The notes: generated by a model from the letters alone, not told the origin. A stretch of 64,000 bases of DNA from Paraburkholderia sp. BCC1885 (GCF_900996235.1 NZ_CAAJGM010000241.1:124001-188000); one strand, 5' to 3'; positions 9,389 through 18,959 are shown, numbered from the stretch's first letter. Numbers and translations are program-made.

Positions 9389-10708
9389 ATGCCCACCCCG
9401 ATATCAATACCCTCCCAGGCCGACAGTCCCATCACCGCCAGCAAAGCCCGCCGGGCCGCTCTCGGCAGCTTTATCGGCGCGGTGGTTGACTGGTACGACT
9501 TCCTGCTCTATGGCATCGTCGCCGCCCTCGTCTTCAACACCCAGTTTTTCCCGCACGTCAGTCCGGCGATGGGGACGCTTGCCGCCTTCGCGACGTTCGG
9601 CGTCGGCTTCCTGTTCCGCCCACTCGGCGGTTTCATCTTCGGCCACTATGGCGACCGCCTCGGCCGCAAGCGCATGCTGGTGCTGACCGTCATGATGATG
9701 GGCCTGTCGACCGCCGCCATTGGCCTGTTGCCGTCGTTTCTCCGTATCGGCTGGTGGGCGCCGGTTTTGCTCGTGACGTTGCGAGCGATTCAGGGTTTCG
9801 CGGTAGGCGGCGAATGGGGTGGCGCGGCCTTGATGGCGGTCGAAAGCGCGCCCGAGAGAAAGAAGGCGTTTTACAGCAGCGGCGTGCAGGTCGGCTATGG
9901 AGTCGGTCTCGTGCTTTCGACGGGTCTCGTCTCGATCATCAGCCATTCGATGGACAACGCCACCTTCCTCGCCTGGGGCTGGCGTCTGCCATTCCTCTTT
10001 AGCATCGTGCTCGTGTTGATCGCGCTGTGGATCCGCTCGAACATGGATGAGTCTCAAGAGTTCGTCGAAAAGGTCGTCGAAAAAGGTACCGAACGCACAG
10101 GACTGCCAATCATCGAAGCGTTGCGCTCGCATCCGCAGGCGTTTCTTTTAATCATCGCGCTGCGTCTAGCCGAGCTGTTCACGATGTATATCGTGACCGC
10201 GTTCGCACTCAATTACTCGACCGCCAACCTCGGCATGCCGCGTACCTTCTTTCTGAACATCGGCTTGCTGGTGGGCGCGCTCAGTTGCGTGACGATCCCT
10301 TGCTTTGCCATGGCCGCAGACCGCTTCGGCCGCCGCCGCGTCTACATGCTAGGCGCGCTGGTCGGCATGCTGAGCGCGGTGCCGTTCTTCCTCGCGCTCG
10401 ACGCGCGTTCGACGGTATGGATCGTGATCTTCGCGGTGATGCTCGCTAACGTCGCGCACGACATGATCGTCAGCGTGCAGCAGCCCATGTTCACCGAACT
10501 GTTCGGCACTGCCTACCGTTACAGCGGCGCGGGCGTCGGCTATCAGGTGGCGAGCGTGGTGGGCGGCGGCTTCACTCCATTTATTGCCGTGGCGCTGGTC
10601 AGCCTCGCGGGCGGATCGTGGCATCCAGTGGCGGCCTACCTTGGCGTCGGATGTCTGATTTCGCTCGTGGTCTCCGCGCGTATGAAAACGGGCCGGCCCG
10701 CTTCCTAA
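9389..10708 (+). CDS. MFS transporter, metabolite:H+ symporter (MHS) family
   Basis: A 439-residue, 12-helix permease for an organic acid or osmolyte. The ATG at 9389 places the family-typical segment RAALGSFIGAVVDWYDFLLYG close to the N-terminus. GHYGDRLGRKRMLVLTVMMM is the conserved loop 2-3 motif, followed by GFAVGGEWGGAALMAVES, which is typical of the ShiA/ProP/KgtP branch, and by the second-half repeat ADRFGRRRVYMLGAL. The substrate cannot be read from sequence. No obvious ribosome-binding site sits right before this ATG; a GGGGAG lies about 25 bases upstream, so a non-ATG start is possible. It stands alone, divergent from the EPS operon. Confidence 0.85.
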   Translation: MPTPISIPSQADSPITASKARRAALGSFIGAVVDWYDFLLYGIVAALVFNTQFFPHVSPAMGTLAAFATFGVGFLFRPLGGFIFGHYGDRLGRKRMLVLTVMMMGLSTAAIGLLPSFLRIGWWAPVLLVTLRAIQGFAVGGEWGGAALMAVESAPERKKAFYSSGVQVGYGVGLVLSTGLVSIISHSMDNATFLAWGWRLPFLFSIVLVLIALWIRSNMDESQEFVEKVVEKGTERTGLPIIEALRSHPQAFLLIIALRLAELFTMYIVTAFALNYSTANLGMPRTFFLNIGLLVGALSCVTIPCFAMAADRFGRRRVYMLGALVGMLSAVPFFLALDARSTVWIVIFAVMLANVAHDMIVSVQQPMFTELFGTAYRYSGAGVGYQVASVVGGGFTPFIAVALVSLAGGSWHPVAAYLGVGCLISLVVSARMKTGRPAS

Positions 10709-11113
10709 CATCTGGCCGCTTTGATGCTGCGGCGCGCAACCGCGCCGCGCGCTGTCGTCCGATGGTGTTTGAAAGCACCCCTGCAGGCCTTTAAAAATGC
10801 CACTGTGCGCAGTATTCGGCGTTTTTGATGCGCTGCCAGAACCCGCGCAATCGTATCTGCGGCCCGACGCCTAGTTGATACCAGGCGAACACCTTATGCA
10901 TTGACGTCTCATATTGCCAATGCAAAGGACACCACCTATCGTGTGGCTGAAGGCACACGCGTTGCTATGCATTCGTGATAAATATGAAAACAAAGTGCCT
11001 ATATCGCGCGACGGCGTAGCGCGCATTTTGCGACGCGGCGCGGTTCGCGCGGTGACCAATAAGCGCCAATAAAGCGCCGATAACAAACAAGACACGCAAA
11101 ACGGAGACGCATC
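10709..11113. other. Intergenic region with GC-rich hairpin
   Basis: A 405-base spacer between two co-directional MFS genes. A perfect 8-bp inverted repeat, GCGGCGCG-CAAC-CGCGCCGC (10729-10748), lies just after the first gene and may end its transcript, although no T-run follows. The remainder should hold the promoter of the OFA transporter. I see no gene in it. Confidence 0.4.
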
Positions 11114-12517
11114 ATGAGCAGCATTACCGAGCCAAGGGGAAAGTCTGGCTCCGCGCCATTCTTTTCCAAACAGGCCACCGTTGCAGGCCCCGGTTTTTCA
11201 CGCTGGATGGTACCGCCCGCCGCCCTCGCCGTGCATCTATGTATCGGCCAGGCTTACGCGTTCTCGGTGTTCAACGGGCCGCTTACGAAGGTGATCGGCC
11301 TCACGCAATCCGCACCCGACGACTGGTCGCTCACCGCGCTTGGCTGGATTTTTTCGCTGGCAATCGTGTGCCTCGGTTTTTCAGCGGCGTTTGCCGGAAA
11401 GTGGCTTGAACGGGTCGGTCCGCGCCGCACGATGTTCACTGCCGCATGCTGCTTCGGCGGCGGCTTTCTGGTCTCGGCGGTCGGGGTCTGGATGCATCAG
11501 ATCGTGTTGCTATATCTCGGTTATGGCGTGATCGGCGGTATCGGCCTCGGGCTTGGTTATGTATCGCCGGTATCGACGCTGATCCGCTGGTTCCCGGACC
11601 GTCGCGGCATGGCAACCGGTATGGCGATCATGGGCTTCGGTGGCGGTGCGATGATTGCCGCGCCGCTGTCCGTCGCGTTGATGAACCATTTCCGCAGTGC
11701 GAGCGGTAACGGTGTCGCGGGAACCTTCGTTGTACTTGGCATTGCGTATTTCATCTCGATGTCGATCGGCGCACTCGCGATTCGCGTGCCGCCGCCCGAC
11801 TGGAAACCGGATGGCTGGACGGCGCCCGTCGGCACCCAGAACAAGATGATCTCGCGCAATCACGTGCATATCGATCAGGCGCTGAAAACCCGGCAGTTCT
11901 ATTTGATCTGGCTAGTGCTGTTTCTGAACGTGACGGCGGGTATCGGCATACTCGGTCAGGCGTCGGTGATGATTCAGGAAAGTTTCAAGAATACGGTGAC
12001 AGCGGCTGCAGCTGCGGGCTTCGTCGGGCTGCTGTCGCTCTTCAACATGGGCGGGCGTTTTGTGTGGGCCTCGGCGTCCGACTGGATCGGGCGCAAGAAC
12101 ACCTACCTCATCTTCTTCGCGCTCGGCGCCGTGCTGTACTACTTCGTTCCGGGATTCGCCGCGTCTGGGCAGATCGCCCTATTCGTGCTGGCTTATTGCG
12201 TGATTCTCTCGATGTACGGCGGCGGTTTCGCGACTGTGCCCGCCTATCTGGCGGACATGTTCGGCACGGCCTTCGTGGGCGGCATTCATGGCCGTCTGCT
12301 GACGGCATGGGCGGCCGCGGGCGTTGCCGGTCCGGTGCTGGTGAACTACATCCGAGCCTACGAAGTGGCGCACGGCGTGGCCAAGGCGGATGCCTACACG
12401 ATGACCGTGCACATCATGGCGCTGCTGCTTGTCGCCGGTTTCGTGTGCAATCTGCTGATCAGGCGCGTGGATGACCGGCACCATATGAGCGAAGCACAGG
12501 TCAAAACCGGTCAATAA
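11114..12517 (+). CDS. OFA-family MFS transporter (oxalate/formate antiporter-like)
   Basis: A 467-residue, 12-helix permease of the oxalate:formate antiporter family, which moves small carboxylates. The start ATG at 11114 has a GGAGACG ribosome-binding site. Recognisable segments are LCIGQAYAFSVFNGPL in helix 1, GGIGLGLGYVSPVSTLIRWFPDRRG (helix 4-5 region, conserved in the OFA family) and GRFVWASASDWIGRKNTYL. The second half includes GGFATVPAYLADMFGTAFVGGIHGRLL, also an OFA hallmark. A 43-residue single-helix protein follows 10 bases downstream and is probably a subunit. Substrate (oxalate, formate, lactate or other) is undetermined. Confidence 0.88.
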   Translation: MSSITEPRGKSGSAPFFSKQATVAGPGFSRWMVPPAALAVHLCIGQAYAFSVFNGPLTKVIGLTQSAPDDWSLTALGWIFSLAIVCLGFSAAFAGKWLERVGPRRTMFTAACCFGGGFLVSAVGVWMHQIVLLYLGYGVIGGIGLGLGYVSPVSTLIRWFPDRRGMATGMAIMGFGGGAMIAAPLSVALMNHFRSASGNGVAGTFVVLGIAYFISMSIGALAIRVPPPDWKPDGWTAPVGTQNKMISRNHVHIDQALKTRQFYLIWLVLFLNVTAGIGILGQASVMIQESFKNTVTAAAAAGFVGLLSLFNMGGRFVWASASDWIGRKNTYLIFFALGAVLYYFVPGFAASGQIALFVLAYCVILSMYGGGFATVPAYLADMFGTAFVGGIHGRLLTAWAAAGVAGPVLVNYIRAYEVAHGVAKADAYTMTVHIMALLLVAGFVCNLLIRRVDDRHHMSEAQVKTGQ

Positions 12518-12527
12518 GGAGGCCGAA

Positions 12528-12659
12528 ATGAGCACAACTGAAACCACCCAGCCGGCTTCAACAGCCAAGCTCGCCGTATTCTGGCTGTACGTGCTGATCC
12601 CGCTAGCATGGGGTGTGGTCAACACGCTGCTGCAGGCGATGAAGCTGTTTGGCAGGTGA
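12528..12659 (+). CDS. Small single-helix partner of the OFA transporter
   Basis: A 43-residue protein beginning MSTTETTQPAS, followed by one hydrophobic helix (LAVFWLYVLIPLAWGVVNTLL) and a short basic end. A near-perfect AAGGAGG ribosome-binding site stands before the ATG, and the gene starts 10 bases after the transporter stop, so the two are co-translated. Tiny proteins of this size and layout are known directly downstream of OFA-family MFS genes and are annotated as MFS transporter small subunits; I recognise it on that basis. Its function is unproven; stabilisation or modulation of the large subunit is the natural guess. Confidence 0.72.
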   Translation: MSTTETTQPASTAKLAVFWLYVLIPLAWGVVNTLLQAMKLFGR

Positions 12660-12683
12660 CGCCGGTTCCACCGCGATTCGATT

Positions 12684-12708
12684 AGCGAGCCTAGCAGCCC
12701 GGCTCGCT
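12684..12708. terminator. Hairpin between convergent genes
   Basis: A perfect 8-bp inverted repeat, AGCGAGCC ... GGCTCGCT, with a 9-base loop lies between the convergent ends of the small transporter partner and the sensor kinase, touching the kinase stop codon. Placement suggests a bidirectional transcript end, but there is no T-run on either side. Confidence 0.4.
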
Positions 12709-13925
12709 CACCCGGCCACCTCCAGCTTCATTGGGAATGTGATATCGAAGCGCGTCCCCTCGCCTTCATGCGAATCGAAGCGGATCTGCCCGCCCAGCAC
12801 CCGCGTCAACTCGCGCACAATCGCGAGCCCCAGGCCTGCACCGGGGATGTCTTCGTCAGTGGCGCGCTCGAACTCCTTGAACACGCGCTCACGGTCCGAC
12901 GCGCCGATGCCTACGCCGGTATCCGCCACCCGCAAGCGCCACTGGTCGCTGCCGTCAGCCGTCATTGCCAGTTCCACCTGGCCTGCCTTGGTGTACTTCG
13001 AGGCATTCGTCAGCAGATTGAGCGCAACCTGCTTTAGCTTGAGACGGTTCGAAACGATCGCACCCAGGTTTGCGTCGAACGTACCGTGCAAGCGCAGCCC
13101 CTTGGCTTCGATAGCGGGACCACACGACGCCAGCAGTTCGTCGAACAATTCGCGCAGATCGAATTTCTCGACCGTGAGATGATTGGTATCGCCAAGCACT
13201 ACCGAATATTCGACCAGTTCGTCCACCAGTTCCTTCATGTCCGCGGCCTGGCGATTGGCGAGCGCGAGCGCCGCTTCCACCTTGGCGGGCGAGCGCGACA
13301 TCAATTGCAGCGCCATCGAAAAGACATTGAGAAAATTACGCAGATCGTGCACCACGCTACGGGTGAGTTGCATGCGCGACTCATACAGATCGCTGACGAG
13401 CCGCTGCTTTAAAGTCAGTTCGTGATTCGCGCGTTCCACCCGGCCGGTGTACTCGTCGATCTTGCGGTCGCGCTCGGTGACAACCTCGCGAATCGACGTC
13501 AGCGTAACGAAACTGACAGCTTCGTCGATAAAGTGGCGGGCCCGCTCTTCGTGACGCCGCGTGAAATACGGTCTTGATTCGCTGAACTGGACAATCTGAC
13601 CCGCCAGCATCTGCCGAAACAGATCGAGTTCGCGCACCAGTTCGTCGATGCGGTAACCCTGTTTCCAGCGCAGTTTGCCGTGCTTGCGCGCATTGCGCTC
13701 AATGGCCGGCTCGACCTGGTCGAGGTCCTGATCCTCAAGCGCGCTGCAGATTTCCTCGAGGATGGCCGGCACATGGTCCGAGAGTTGTTCGTAGGTCAGC
13801 TTGTCGGCATCGCTCAGTTCGGTGTCGTCGAAAACAGCCCTCATCCACCGTTCGGTCAGATTGACCTGGTCCAGACGAAGACTTTCTGCGAATGCGCGGA
13901 GTGGACGTACTTGCGTATCGGGCAT
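12708..13925 (-). CDS. Soluble sensor histidine kinase with RsbRD-like N-terminal domain
   Basis: This 405-residue cytosolic kinase has no membrane segment. Residues about 10-150 resemble the RsbRD N-terminal helical domain (LTERWMRAVF near the start, then LRWKQGYRIDELVRELDLFR). A coiled region leads to the dimerisation/H-box VVHDLRNFLNVFSMALQ, and the ATPase domain has NLLTNASKYT (N box), DTGVGIG (G1) and GAGLGLAIV (G2). It should autophosphorylate on the histidine of HDLRN and pass phosphate to a response regulator that is not encoded next to it. It is an orphan kinase, convergent with the OFA transporter genes. The signal is unknown. Confidence 0.85.
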   Translation of the reverse strand: MPDTQVRPLRAFAESLRLDQVNLTERWMRAVFDDTELSDADKLTYEQLSDHVPAILEEICSALEDQDLDQVEPAIERNARKHGKLRWKQGYRIDELVRELDLFRQMLAGQIVQFSESRPYFTRRHEERARHFIDEAVSFVTLTSIREVVTERDRKIDEYTGRVERANHELTLKQRLVSDLYESRMQLTRSVVHDLRNFLNVFSMALQLMSRSPAKVEAALALANRQAADMKELVDELVEYSVVLGDTNHLTVEKFDLRELFDELLASCGPAIEAKGLRLHGTFDANLGAIVSNRLKLKQVALNLLTNASKYTKAGQVELAMTADGSDQWRLRVADTGVGIGASDRERVFKEFERATDEDIPGAGLGLAIVRELTRVLGGQIRFDSHEGEGTRFDITFPMKLEVAG

Positions 13926-14087
13926 GAATCAGGGCCTGCCGCCACGAAGAAGGAGAAAAAATGCCCCGTCAGCGTATCACGCCCGGCGCGCGTTATGAGT
14001 CGGAGAACTTACCTCTGACAATTGGAGCAATCCGTATAGGATAAGTCCAAAGTGGCCGACGCGCGATTATGCTGGCCCTGCGCCTCG

Positions 14088-14513
14088 TCATGCGAGTTCG
14101 AACAGCACGTCCTGCGCGCCTTTCCACAGCACCTTGGTGCCGAGTTCGCGCAGATGTTCTTTGCCTTCGACGATCGTCAGAAAATGATTGCCCGCCAGTT
14201 GCCCCATCTTGCTGGCGAAACAGCATGAACCGTAGGCAAGGATGATTTCCGTTTCGCTATAGCCGCCGGGATAAAACAGAATGTCGCCCACCGACGGGTG
14301 GCTCGTATGGTTCTCGAAACCCACGGCCTTGCCGCCGTTTTCGAGTTTGAAATCGCCAAGCGGCACCCAGCAGCCTTCGCCGCTCCAGCGGACATGGATG
14401 ATTTTCTGGCGATACGGCAGAAGTTGCAGAAAGGCGGCCACCGTTTGTGGTGCGTCCGGATGGGTCTCGGCGATAAATTCGTGGCCGCAGGAGGATATGC
14501 GAAGTCGCGTCAT
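14088..14513 (-). CDS. DUF3830 family protein (cyclophilin-like fold)
   Basis: A 141-residue cytosolic protein. The ATG at 14513 is preferred because the domain begins at once (MTRLRISSCG); an earlier in-frame start adds only low-complexity residues. The signature segment VGDILFYPGGYSETEIILAY followed by GNHFLTIVEG is characteristic of DUF3830, a family related to cyclophilin-like small proteins of unknown function. It stands alone between the sensor kinase and the AspT-type antiporter, with spacers of about 160 bases on each side. I can name the family but not a role. Confidence 0.7.
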   Translation of the reverse strand: MTRLRISSCGHEFIAETHPDAPQTVAAFLQLLPYRQKIIHVRWSGEGCWVPLGDFKLENGGKAVGFENHTSHPSVGDILFYPGGYSETEIILAYGSCCFASKMGQLAGNHFLTIVEGKEHLRELGTKVLWKGAQDVLFELA

Positions 14514-14670
14514 TGCTGTCTGTCCACTTGATCGGGTTGAATGGGATGGTCGGCCGGCCGTCATTTTGCAGGCGAGGGTTGCTTGTCAACAGATACAGTT
14601 TAGACCGCGACGGTCAGGCCAATTGCCGACGATGCGCGACTCGCAAGAGGCCATCGCGCCGCGCATCGCT

Positions 14671-16263
14671 TCAGTGCGCGAGCAAGGCCGGCACGATATC
14701 CACAAAGAGAATCTTGACGATCGTCATGCCCGGAAAAATCATCGCATAGCCGATATCGGGCTCATCCGTGGGCGCCAGCTTGTTAGCGTAAGCAAGAATA
14801 GCCGGATTGCCGCAGGCCCCGGCGACGATGCCCGCCACCTGATCGAACGACATGTGGCAGACGAACATCCCCAGCAGAATGACCGGCACGGCGAGCGCAA
14901 GCAACACGACGGCGCCAAGCCCCAGCATCAGCAACCCCGTTTCCGACACCGTCGCGGCAAAACGAGGCCCCGACGCCATGCCAACCTGGGCCAGAAACAG
15001 CGTCAGCCCCAGGTTGCGCAGCACAAGATTCGCAGATAGCGGAATGGTCCAGTTCAGGCCAGCCGTGCGGCGCAATTTGCCGAGAATGAGCGCGACGATC
15101 AGCACACCTGATAATCCAAGGCCTATTTTCCCGATGCCTGGCAGAGGAATGCTGATCGCACCGACGAGGAATCCGAGCGCCATGCCAATGCCGATAGAGA
15201 TATAGCTAAACTCCGCGGTCCCCTTGATCGAATTGCCGAACAGCTTGCGCAATGCCGCGAAATCAGCGGGATTTGCCAGCAAGCCCACCCGGTCGCCGAA
15301 CTCGAGCACGAGGTCCGGGCGTGCCAGCAAATCGGTGTCGCCGCGACGCACGTGAGCAATGACCGCAGCATCGACGCCCGGCAGATCGAGCTCACCAAGC
15401 GCCTTGCCGACAATCGCGGCACGGGAAGCGAATACGCGTAGATAGTCGAGATGCGCCCGGTCCTTGAGCATCCGGCCCGGCTCCGCTTCGCCCAGCCGCT
15501 TGCCGGCAAGTTCGAGCGTCGTGCGATTCGGGCCCACCATCAACAGCACGTCATGTTCGGCAAGCACCGCATCAGGCGTGGCCGGTTCGTTATGATGAGC
15601 GCGCCGCCGCGCGACGATCTGCACATCGTCCGGCAAACCCGCTGCCAGTTCGGCTATCGTCTGGCCCGCAAACTGTGGATTGCCAAGCGCGACCTCCAGT
15701 ATCTCCATGCCGCCGCCCGCTGGCGCGGCAATCTTCGGTTTGAGCACGGCAAACGCGATGTACAGCAAGATGATCGGGCCTGCTACCCCAAACGGATAAG
15801 CCACCGAATAGCCCACTGCTGCGTCCTCATTGCCGAGCTCGGCAATGGCCGCCTGCAACGTAGCGGTGCTCGTGCCCGCTCCCGCGAACAACCCCAGGGC
15901 GTGGCCAAGGCCAAGTTGATAGACCTTCATGCACACGAGGCTGACCACGCCGGACAGCAGTACACCGACCAGTGCGATGAGATTCGCCCTTCGTCCGTAA
16001 GTGCTCGTGAAGCCGAGAAAAAACTGCTTGCCGTACTGTGCTCCCACCGCGTAGAGGAAGAGCGCCAGTCCCAACGTGCCAAGCATTGCTGCGGGAGCCG
16101 CCTTCGGCGCAAACCAGCCGACCGCCAGCGCGACAAACAACACCGCGCCCACGCCGAGAGAAAAGCCCTTGAGATTGATTTCTCCCACCCCGTAGCCAAT
16201 TGCGATCGTGAGGAACAAGGCGAACATCGGCTGCTGCTCAAGCAACGTCTTGACGAACTCCAT
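14671..16263 (-). CDS. Aspartate:alanine exchanger / YidE family transporter (AspT-like)
   Basis: A 530-residue inner-membrane transporter built from two homologous hydrophobic halves (about residues 10-170 and 370-525) around a cytosolic loop with two RCK_C/TrkA-C-like domains (about 195-345). The first half includes GLALFLYAVGAQYGKQF and GLFAGAGTSTATLQAA; the second repeats the pattern with LGLTLFLAQVGMASGPRF and GIVAGACGNPAILAYA. This duplicated layout defines the AspT/YidE family. Known members exchange aspartate with alanine or succinate, but the substrate here is not known. It is monocistronic; a small 11-base tandem repeat (16277-16298) sits in its 5' leader. Confidence 0.85.
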   Translation of the reverse strand: MEFVKTLLEQQPMFALFLTIAIGYGVGEINLKGFSLGVGAVLFVALAVGWFAPKAAPAAMLGTLGLALFLYAVGAQYGKQFFLGFTSTYGRRANLIALVGVLLSGVVSLVCMKVYQLGLGHALGLFAGAGTSTATLQAAIAELGNEDAAVGYSVAYPFGVAGPIILLYIAFAVLKPKIAAPAGGGMEILEVALGNPQFAGQTIAELAAGLPDDVQIVARRRAHHNEPATPDAVLAEHDVLLMVGPNRTTLELAGKRLGEAEPGRMLKDRAHLDYLRVFASRAAIVGKALGELDLPGVDAAVIAHVRRGDTDLLARPDLVLEFGDRVGLLANPADFAALRKLFGNSIKGTAEFSYISIGIGMALGFLVGAISIPLPGIGKIGLGLSGVLIVALILGKLRRTAGLNWTIPLSANLVLRNLGLTLFLAQVGMASGPRFAATVSETGLLMLGLGAVVLLALAVPVILLGMFVCHMSFDQVAGIVAGACGNPAILAYANKLAPTDEPDIGYAMIFPGMTIVKILFVDIVPALLAH

Positions 16264-16536
16264 GGTGGCCTCTCGTCCCGGTTGGGTCCCGGTTGGGTAG
16301 AATCGTTTGGCGCACGCCGGGCATCGACCTTAAATTGCCTGGCAATCCAAACTGAACAGATCGACACGCAGGCACCAGCACGATACTGACGGCCGCGCTA
16401 CCTTTGACTGATTCCCGGGCTTCGCGTGACTGCGTCCTTGCTACGTCCTCACGCACCACCGCAGCCGGACGGTCTCGCCAAAGACCGACCAAATAACTTT
16501 AGTATCTCCGGCGCGTGTTTTCAATAAACGGTGACG

Positions 16537-17298
16537 CTAGGTTTTCAGCCGATACCCCGTCTTGAAGATCCATGCAACGATCACGAGAAATATCGCCAGA
16601 AACAGCGCGGTCATGGCGAGGCTCACGGCGACGTTCACATCGGCGAGGCCGTAAAAGCTCCAGCGGAACCCGCTCACCAGATACACGATCGGATTGAACA
16701 GGGTCACCACTTTCCAGAACGGCGGCAGCATGTTAACGGCATAAAAACTGCCGCCGAGAAACGTCAGCGGCGTAATGATCAGAAGCGGCACAAGCTGCAG
16801 CTTTTCGAAACTATCCGCCCAGATGCCGATGATGAAACCGAACAGGCTGAAGGTCACCGCCGTCAGCACCAGGAACAGCACCATCCAGAACGGGTGCTGT
16901 ACCTGCAACGGCACGAAGAGACCGGCCGTAGCGAGAATGATCAGCCCAAGCAAAATGGATTTGGTCGCAGCCGCGCCGACATAACTCACCACGATCTCGA
17001 AGTACGAAACCGGTGCGGACAACAGCTCGTAAATCGTGCCGGTAAAGCGTGGAAAATAAATCCCAAACGACGCGTTCGAAATGCTTTGCGACAGCAACGA
17101 CAGCATGATCAGACCCGGCACGATGAACGCGCCATAGCTGATGCCGTCCACTTCCTTGATGCGCGAGCCGATTGCCGAGCCGAACACGACGAAATAAAGC
17201 GAGGTTGAAATCACCGGCGCAATGATGCTTTGCATCAGCGTGCGCCAGGTCCGCGCCATCTCGAACCGGTAGATCGCCTTGATAGCGTAAATGTTCAT
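16537..17298 (-). CDS. ABC-2 type exporter permease (YadH-like)
   Basis: A 253-residue membrane protein with six hydrophobic helices, the permease of an ABC-2 exporter. It begins with the typical RFEMARTWRTLMQSIIAPVIS segment and contains the C-terminal PLTFLGGSFYAVNMLPPFW motif of the family, as in E. coli YadH. Its ATG overlaps the TGA of the ATPase gene as ATGA, so the two are translationally coupled. Substrate unknown; related systems export drugs or polymers. Confidence 0.88.
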   Translation of the reverse strand: MNIYAIKAIYRFEMARTWRTLMQSIIAPVISTSLYFVVFGSAIGSRIKEVDGISYGAFIVPGLIMLSLLSQSISNASFGIYFPRFTGTIYELLSAPVSYFEIVVSYVGAAATKSILLGLIILATAGLFVPLQVQHPFWMVLFLVLTAVTFSLFGFIIGIWADSFEKLQLVPLLIITPLTFLGGSFYAVNMLPPFWKVVTLFNPIVYLVSGFRWSFYGLADVNVAVSLAMTALFLAIFLVIVAWIFKTGYRLKT

Positions 17299-18221
17299 TG
17301 ATTACCTCTTAGCAGGCTGACAAAAATGTCTTCAAGCGAACTCTGCGTGGTCTGCAGATCCTTGAAGCGGATGCCTGCGTCGTCCAGCGCCTTCAGCAAG
17401 GCAATGATGCTGTTGCGCTCGCGTTCCGTGTCATACGTGTAGATCAACTCGTTGCCGTTGTCCGAAAGCGTGAGGCGATAATCCGCAAGTTGAGCCGGCA
17501 CCTCCTGCAACGGGCTTTCGAGCTGCAGCGACAACTGCTTCTTGCCGAGCTTGCGCATCAGTTCGGACTTCTCTTCAACCAGCATGATCTCGCCACCGTT
17601 GATCACGCCAATGCGGTCGGCCATCTCTTCGGCTTCGTCGATATAGTGAGTGGTCAGGATGATCGTCACGCCGCTTTCGCTCAGCGAACGCACCAGTTTC
17701 CACATATCGCGGCGCAATTCGACGTCGACGCCGGCGGTCGGCTCGTCGAGAAACAGCACGCGCGGTTCGTGCGAAAGCGCCTTGGCGATCAGCACGCGCC
17801 GTTTCATGCCGCCCGAGAGCGTGATGATCTTGTTGTTGCGCTTGTCCCACAGCGACAGATCCTTGAGGACCTTCTCAATGTACGCGGGATTCGCCGGCTT
17901 GCCGAACAGTCCCCGGCTAAACGACACCGTGGCCCAGACCGTTTCGAACGCGTCCGTGGTCAGTTCCTGCGGCACGAGTCCGATCAGCGAGCGCGCCGCA
18001 CGATAGTTGTTGCTGATGTCGTGACCGTCCACCAGCACGACGCCTTCACTTGCTTTGACGATCCCGCAGACGATGCTGATCAGCGTCGTCTTGCCCGCGC
18101 CGTTCGGTCCCAGCAGTGCAAAGATCTCGCCGCGACGAATCGACAGATTGATGTTTTTCAGTGCATGGAAGCCGGTTGCGTAGGTCTTGCAGAGATTCGT
18201 GACGGAGACGATAGGCTGCAT
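17295..18221 (-). CDS. ABC exporter ATP-binding protein (YadG-like)
   Basis: The ATPase partner of the permease at 16537. It shows Walker A LLGPNGAGKTTL, the signature LSGGMKRRV, Walker B RVLFLDEPTAGVD and the switch ILTTHY, all in order in the first 220 residues, plus a C-terminal regulatory extension of about 80 residues. I give the ATG at 18221; a GTG three codons upstream (18230) is equally possible and neither has a clear ribosome-binding site. Length (about 308 residues) and order (ATPase then permease) match YadGH. Confidence 0.9.
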   Translation of the reverse strand: MQPIVSVTNLCKTYATGFHALKNINLSIRRGEIFALLGPNGAGKTTLISIVCGIVKASEGVVLVDGHDISNNYRAARSLIGLVPQELTTDAFETVWATVSFSRGLFGKPANPAYIEKVLKDLSLWDKRNNKIITLSGGMKRRVLIAKALSHEPRVLFLDEPTAGVDVELRRDMWKLVRSLSESGVTIILTTHYIDEAEEMADRIGVINGGEIMLVEEKSELMRKLGKKQLSLQLESPLQEVPAQLADYRLTLSDNGNELIYTYDTERERNSIIALLKALDDAGIRFKDLQTTQSSLEDIFVSLLRGNQ

Positions 18222-18416
18222 GGAGGACACCGGTGCTGATGCAGAGGCCGGTTGTGTGTGCCGGGCCGTAGCCCGAAGGGATGATTCAGAATCGATGATG
18301 GTCCTCGCTATGGAAAGGGAAGTCGCCGGGCGCGCCTCGTGGAACGCGCTGCGGGCAGCGCTTATTTCAGCTACCTGCCCCCGGCGGATAACGCATTGTG
18401 CCGCAGAGCAGGTCAG

Positions 18417-18959
18417 CTATCGTTTGGGAATCTCGAACACCAGACAGGTGGTGGTGGCGTGGGCGTACAACGTGCCGTCGGGGCCCACCAGACGGGCCTC
18501 GGCAGTGGCCAGTTGACGGCCGCAATGGATCACCTTGCCCTCGGCGCGCACGCGCGTCACGCGTGGAGTAAGCGCCTTCACATAGTTCACGCTCAATTCG
18601 GCCGTGGTATAGCCGCGGCCCGGCGGCATCAGGGTATGCACGGAGCAACCGAGCGCCGAATCGAGCAACGTTGCAAACCAGCCGCCGTGAATCGTGCCGA
18701 GCGGGTTCAGATGCTGCGTGAGCGGCGTACCCTGAAACACGGCGCGCCCTTCGCTAACTTCGATGAGGGTGAAATCGAGTGTCTTCGCAATCTGCGCATA
18801 GGGCAGCTCGCCATGCAGCATGGCCTGCAGCACTTCGAGACCGGTCTTGCCGGCCACCTGTTCGGGGCTCGCCAGCCCGGGGCCGGGCCCCGCCTCCAGA
18901 CGGCTGCGCACTTGCGCCTCCTCGGCGAGCCATGTCTCGATCGTTTGCTCGGATGTCAA
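18417..18959 (-). CDS. PaaI family hotdog-fold thioesterase
   Basis: A 180-residue acyl-CoA thioesterase. The hotdog-fold signature is visible: NPLGTIHGGWFATLLDSALG (about residues 84-103; the His-Gly-Gly and the following Asp are the usual active-site region), then TTAELSVNYVKALTP and a final strand YAHATTTCLVFEIP. Start is TTG at 18959 with an upstream CGGAG; no ATG exists before residue 47, and the N-terminal helix is normal for this subgroup. No pathway genes adjoin it, so the acyl-CoA substrate is unknown. Confidence 0.85.
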   Translation of the reverse strand: MTSEQTIETWLAEEAQVRSRLEAGPGPGLASPEQVAGKTGLEVLQAMLHGELPYAQIAKTLDFTLIEVSEGRAVFQGTPLTQHLNPLGTIHGGWFATLLDSALGCSVHTLMPPGRGYTTAELSVNYVKALTPRVTRVRAEGKVIHCGRQLATAEARLVGPDGTLYAHATTTCLVFEIPKR

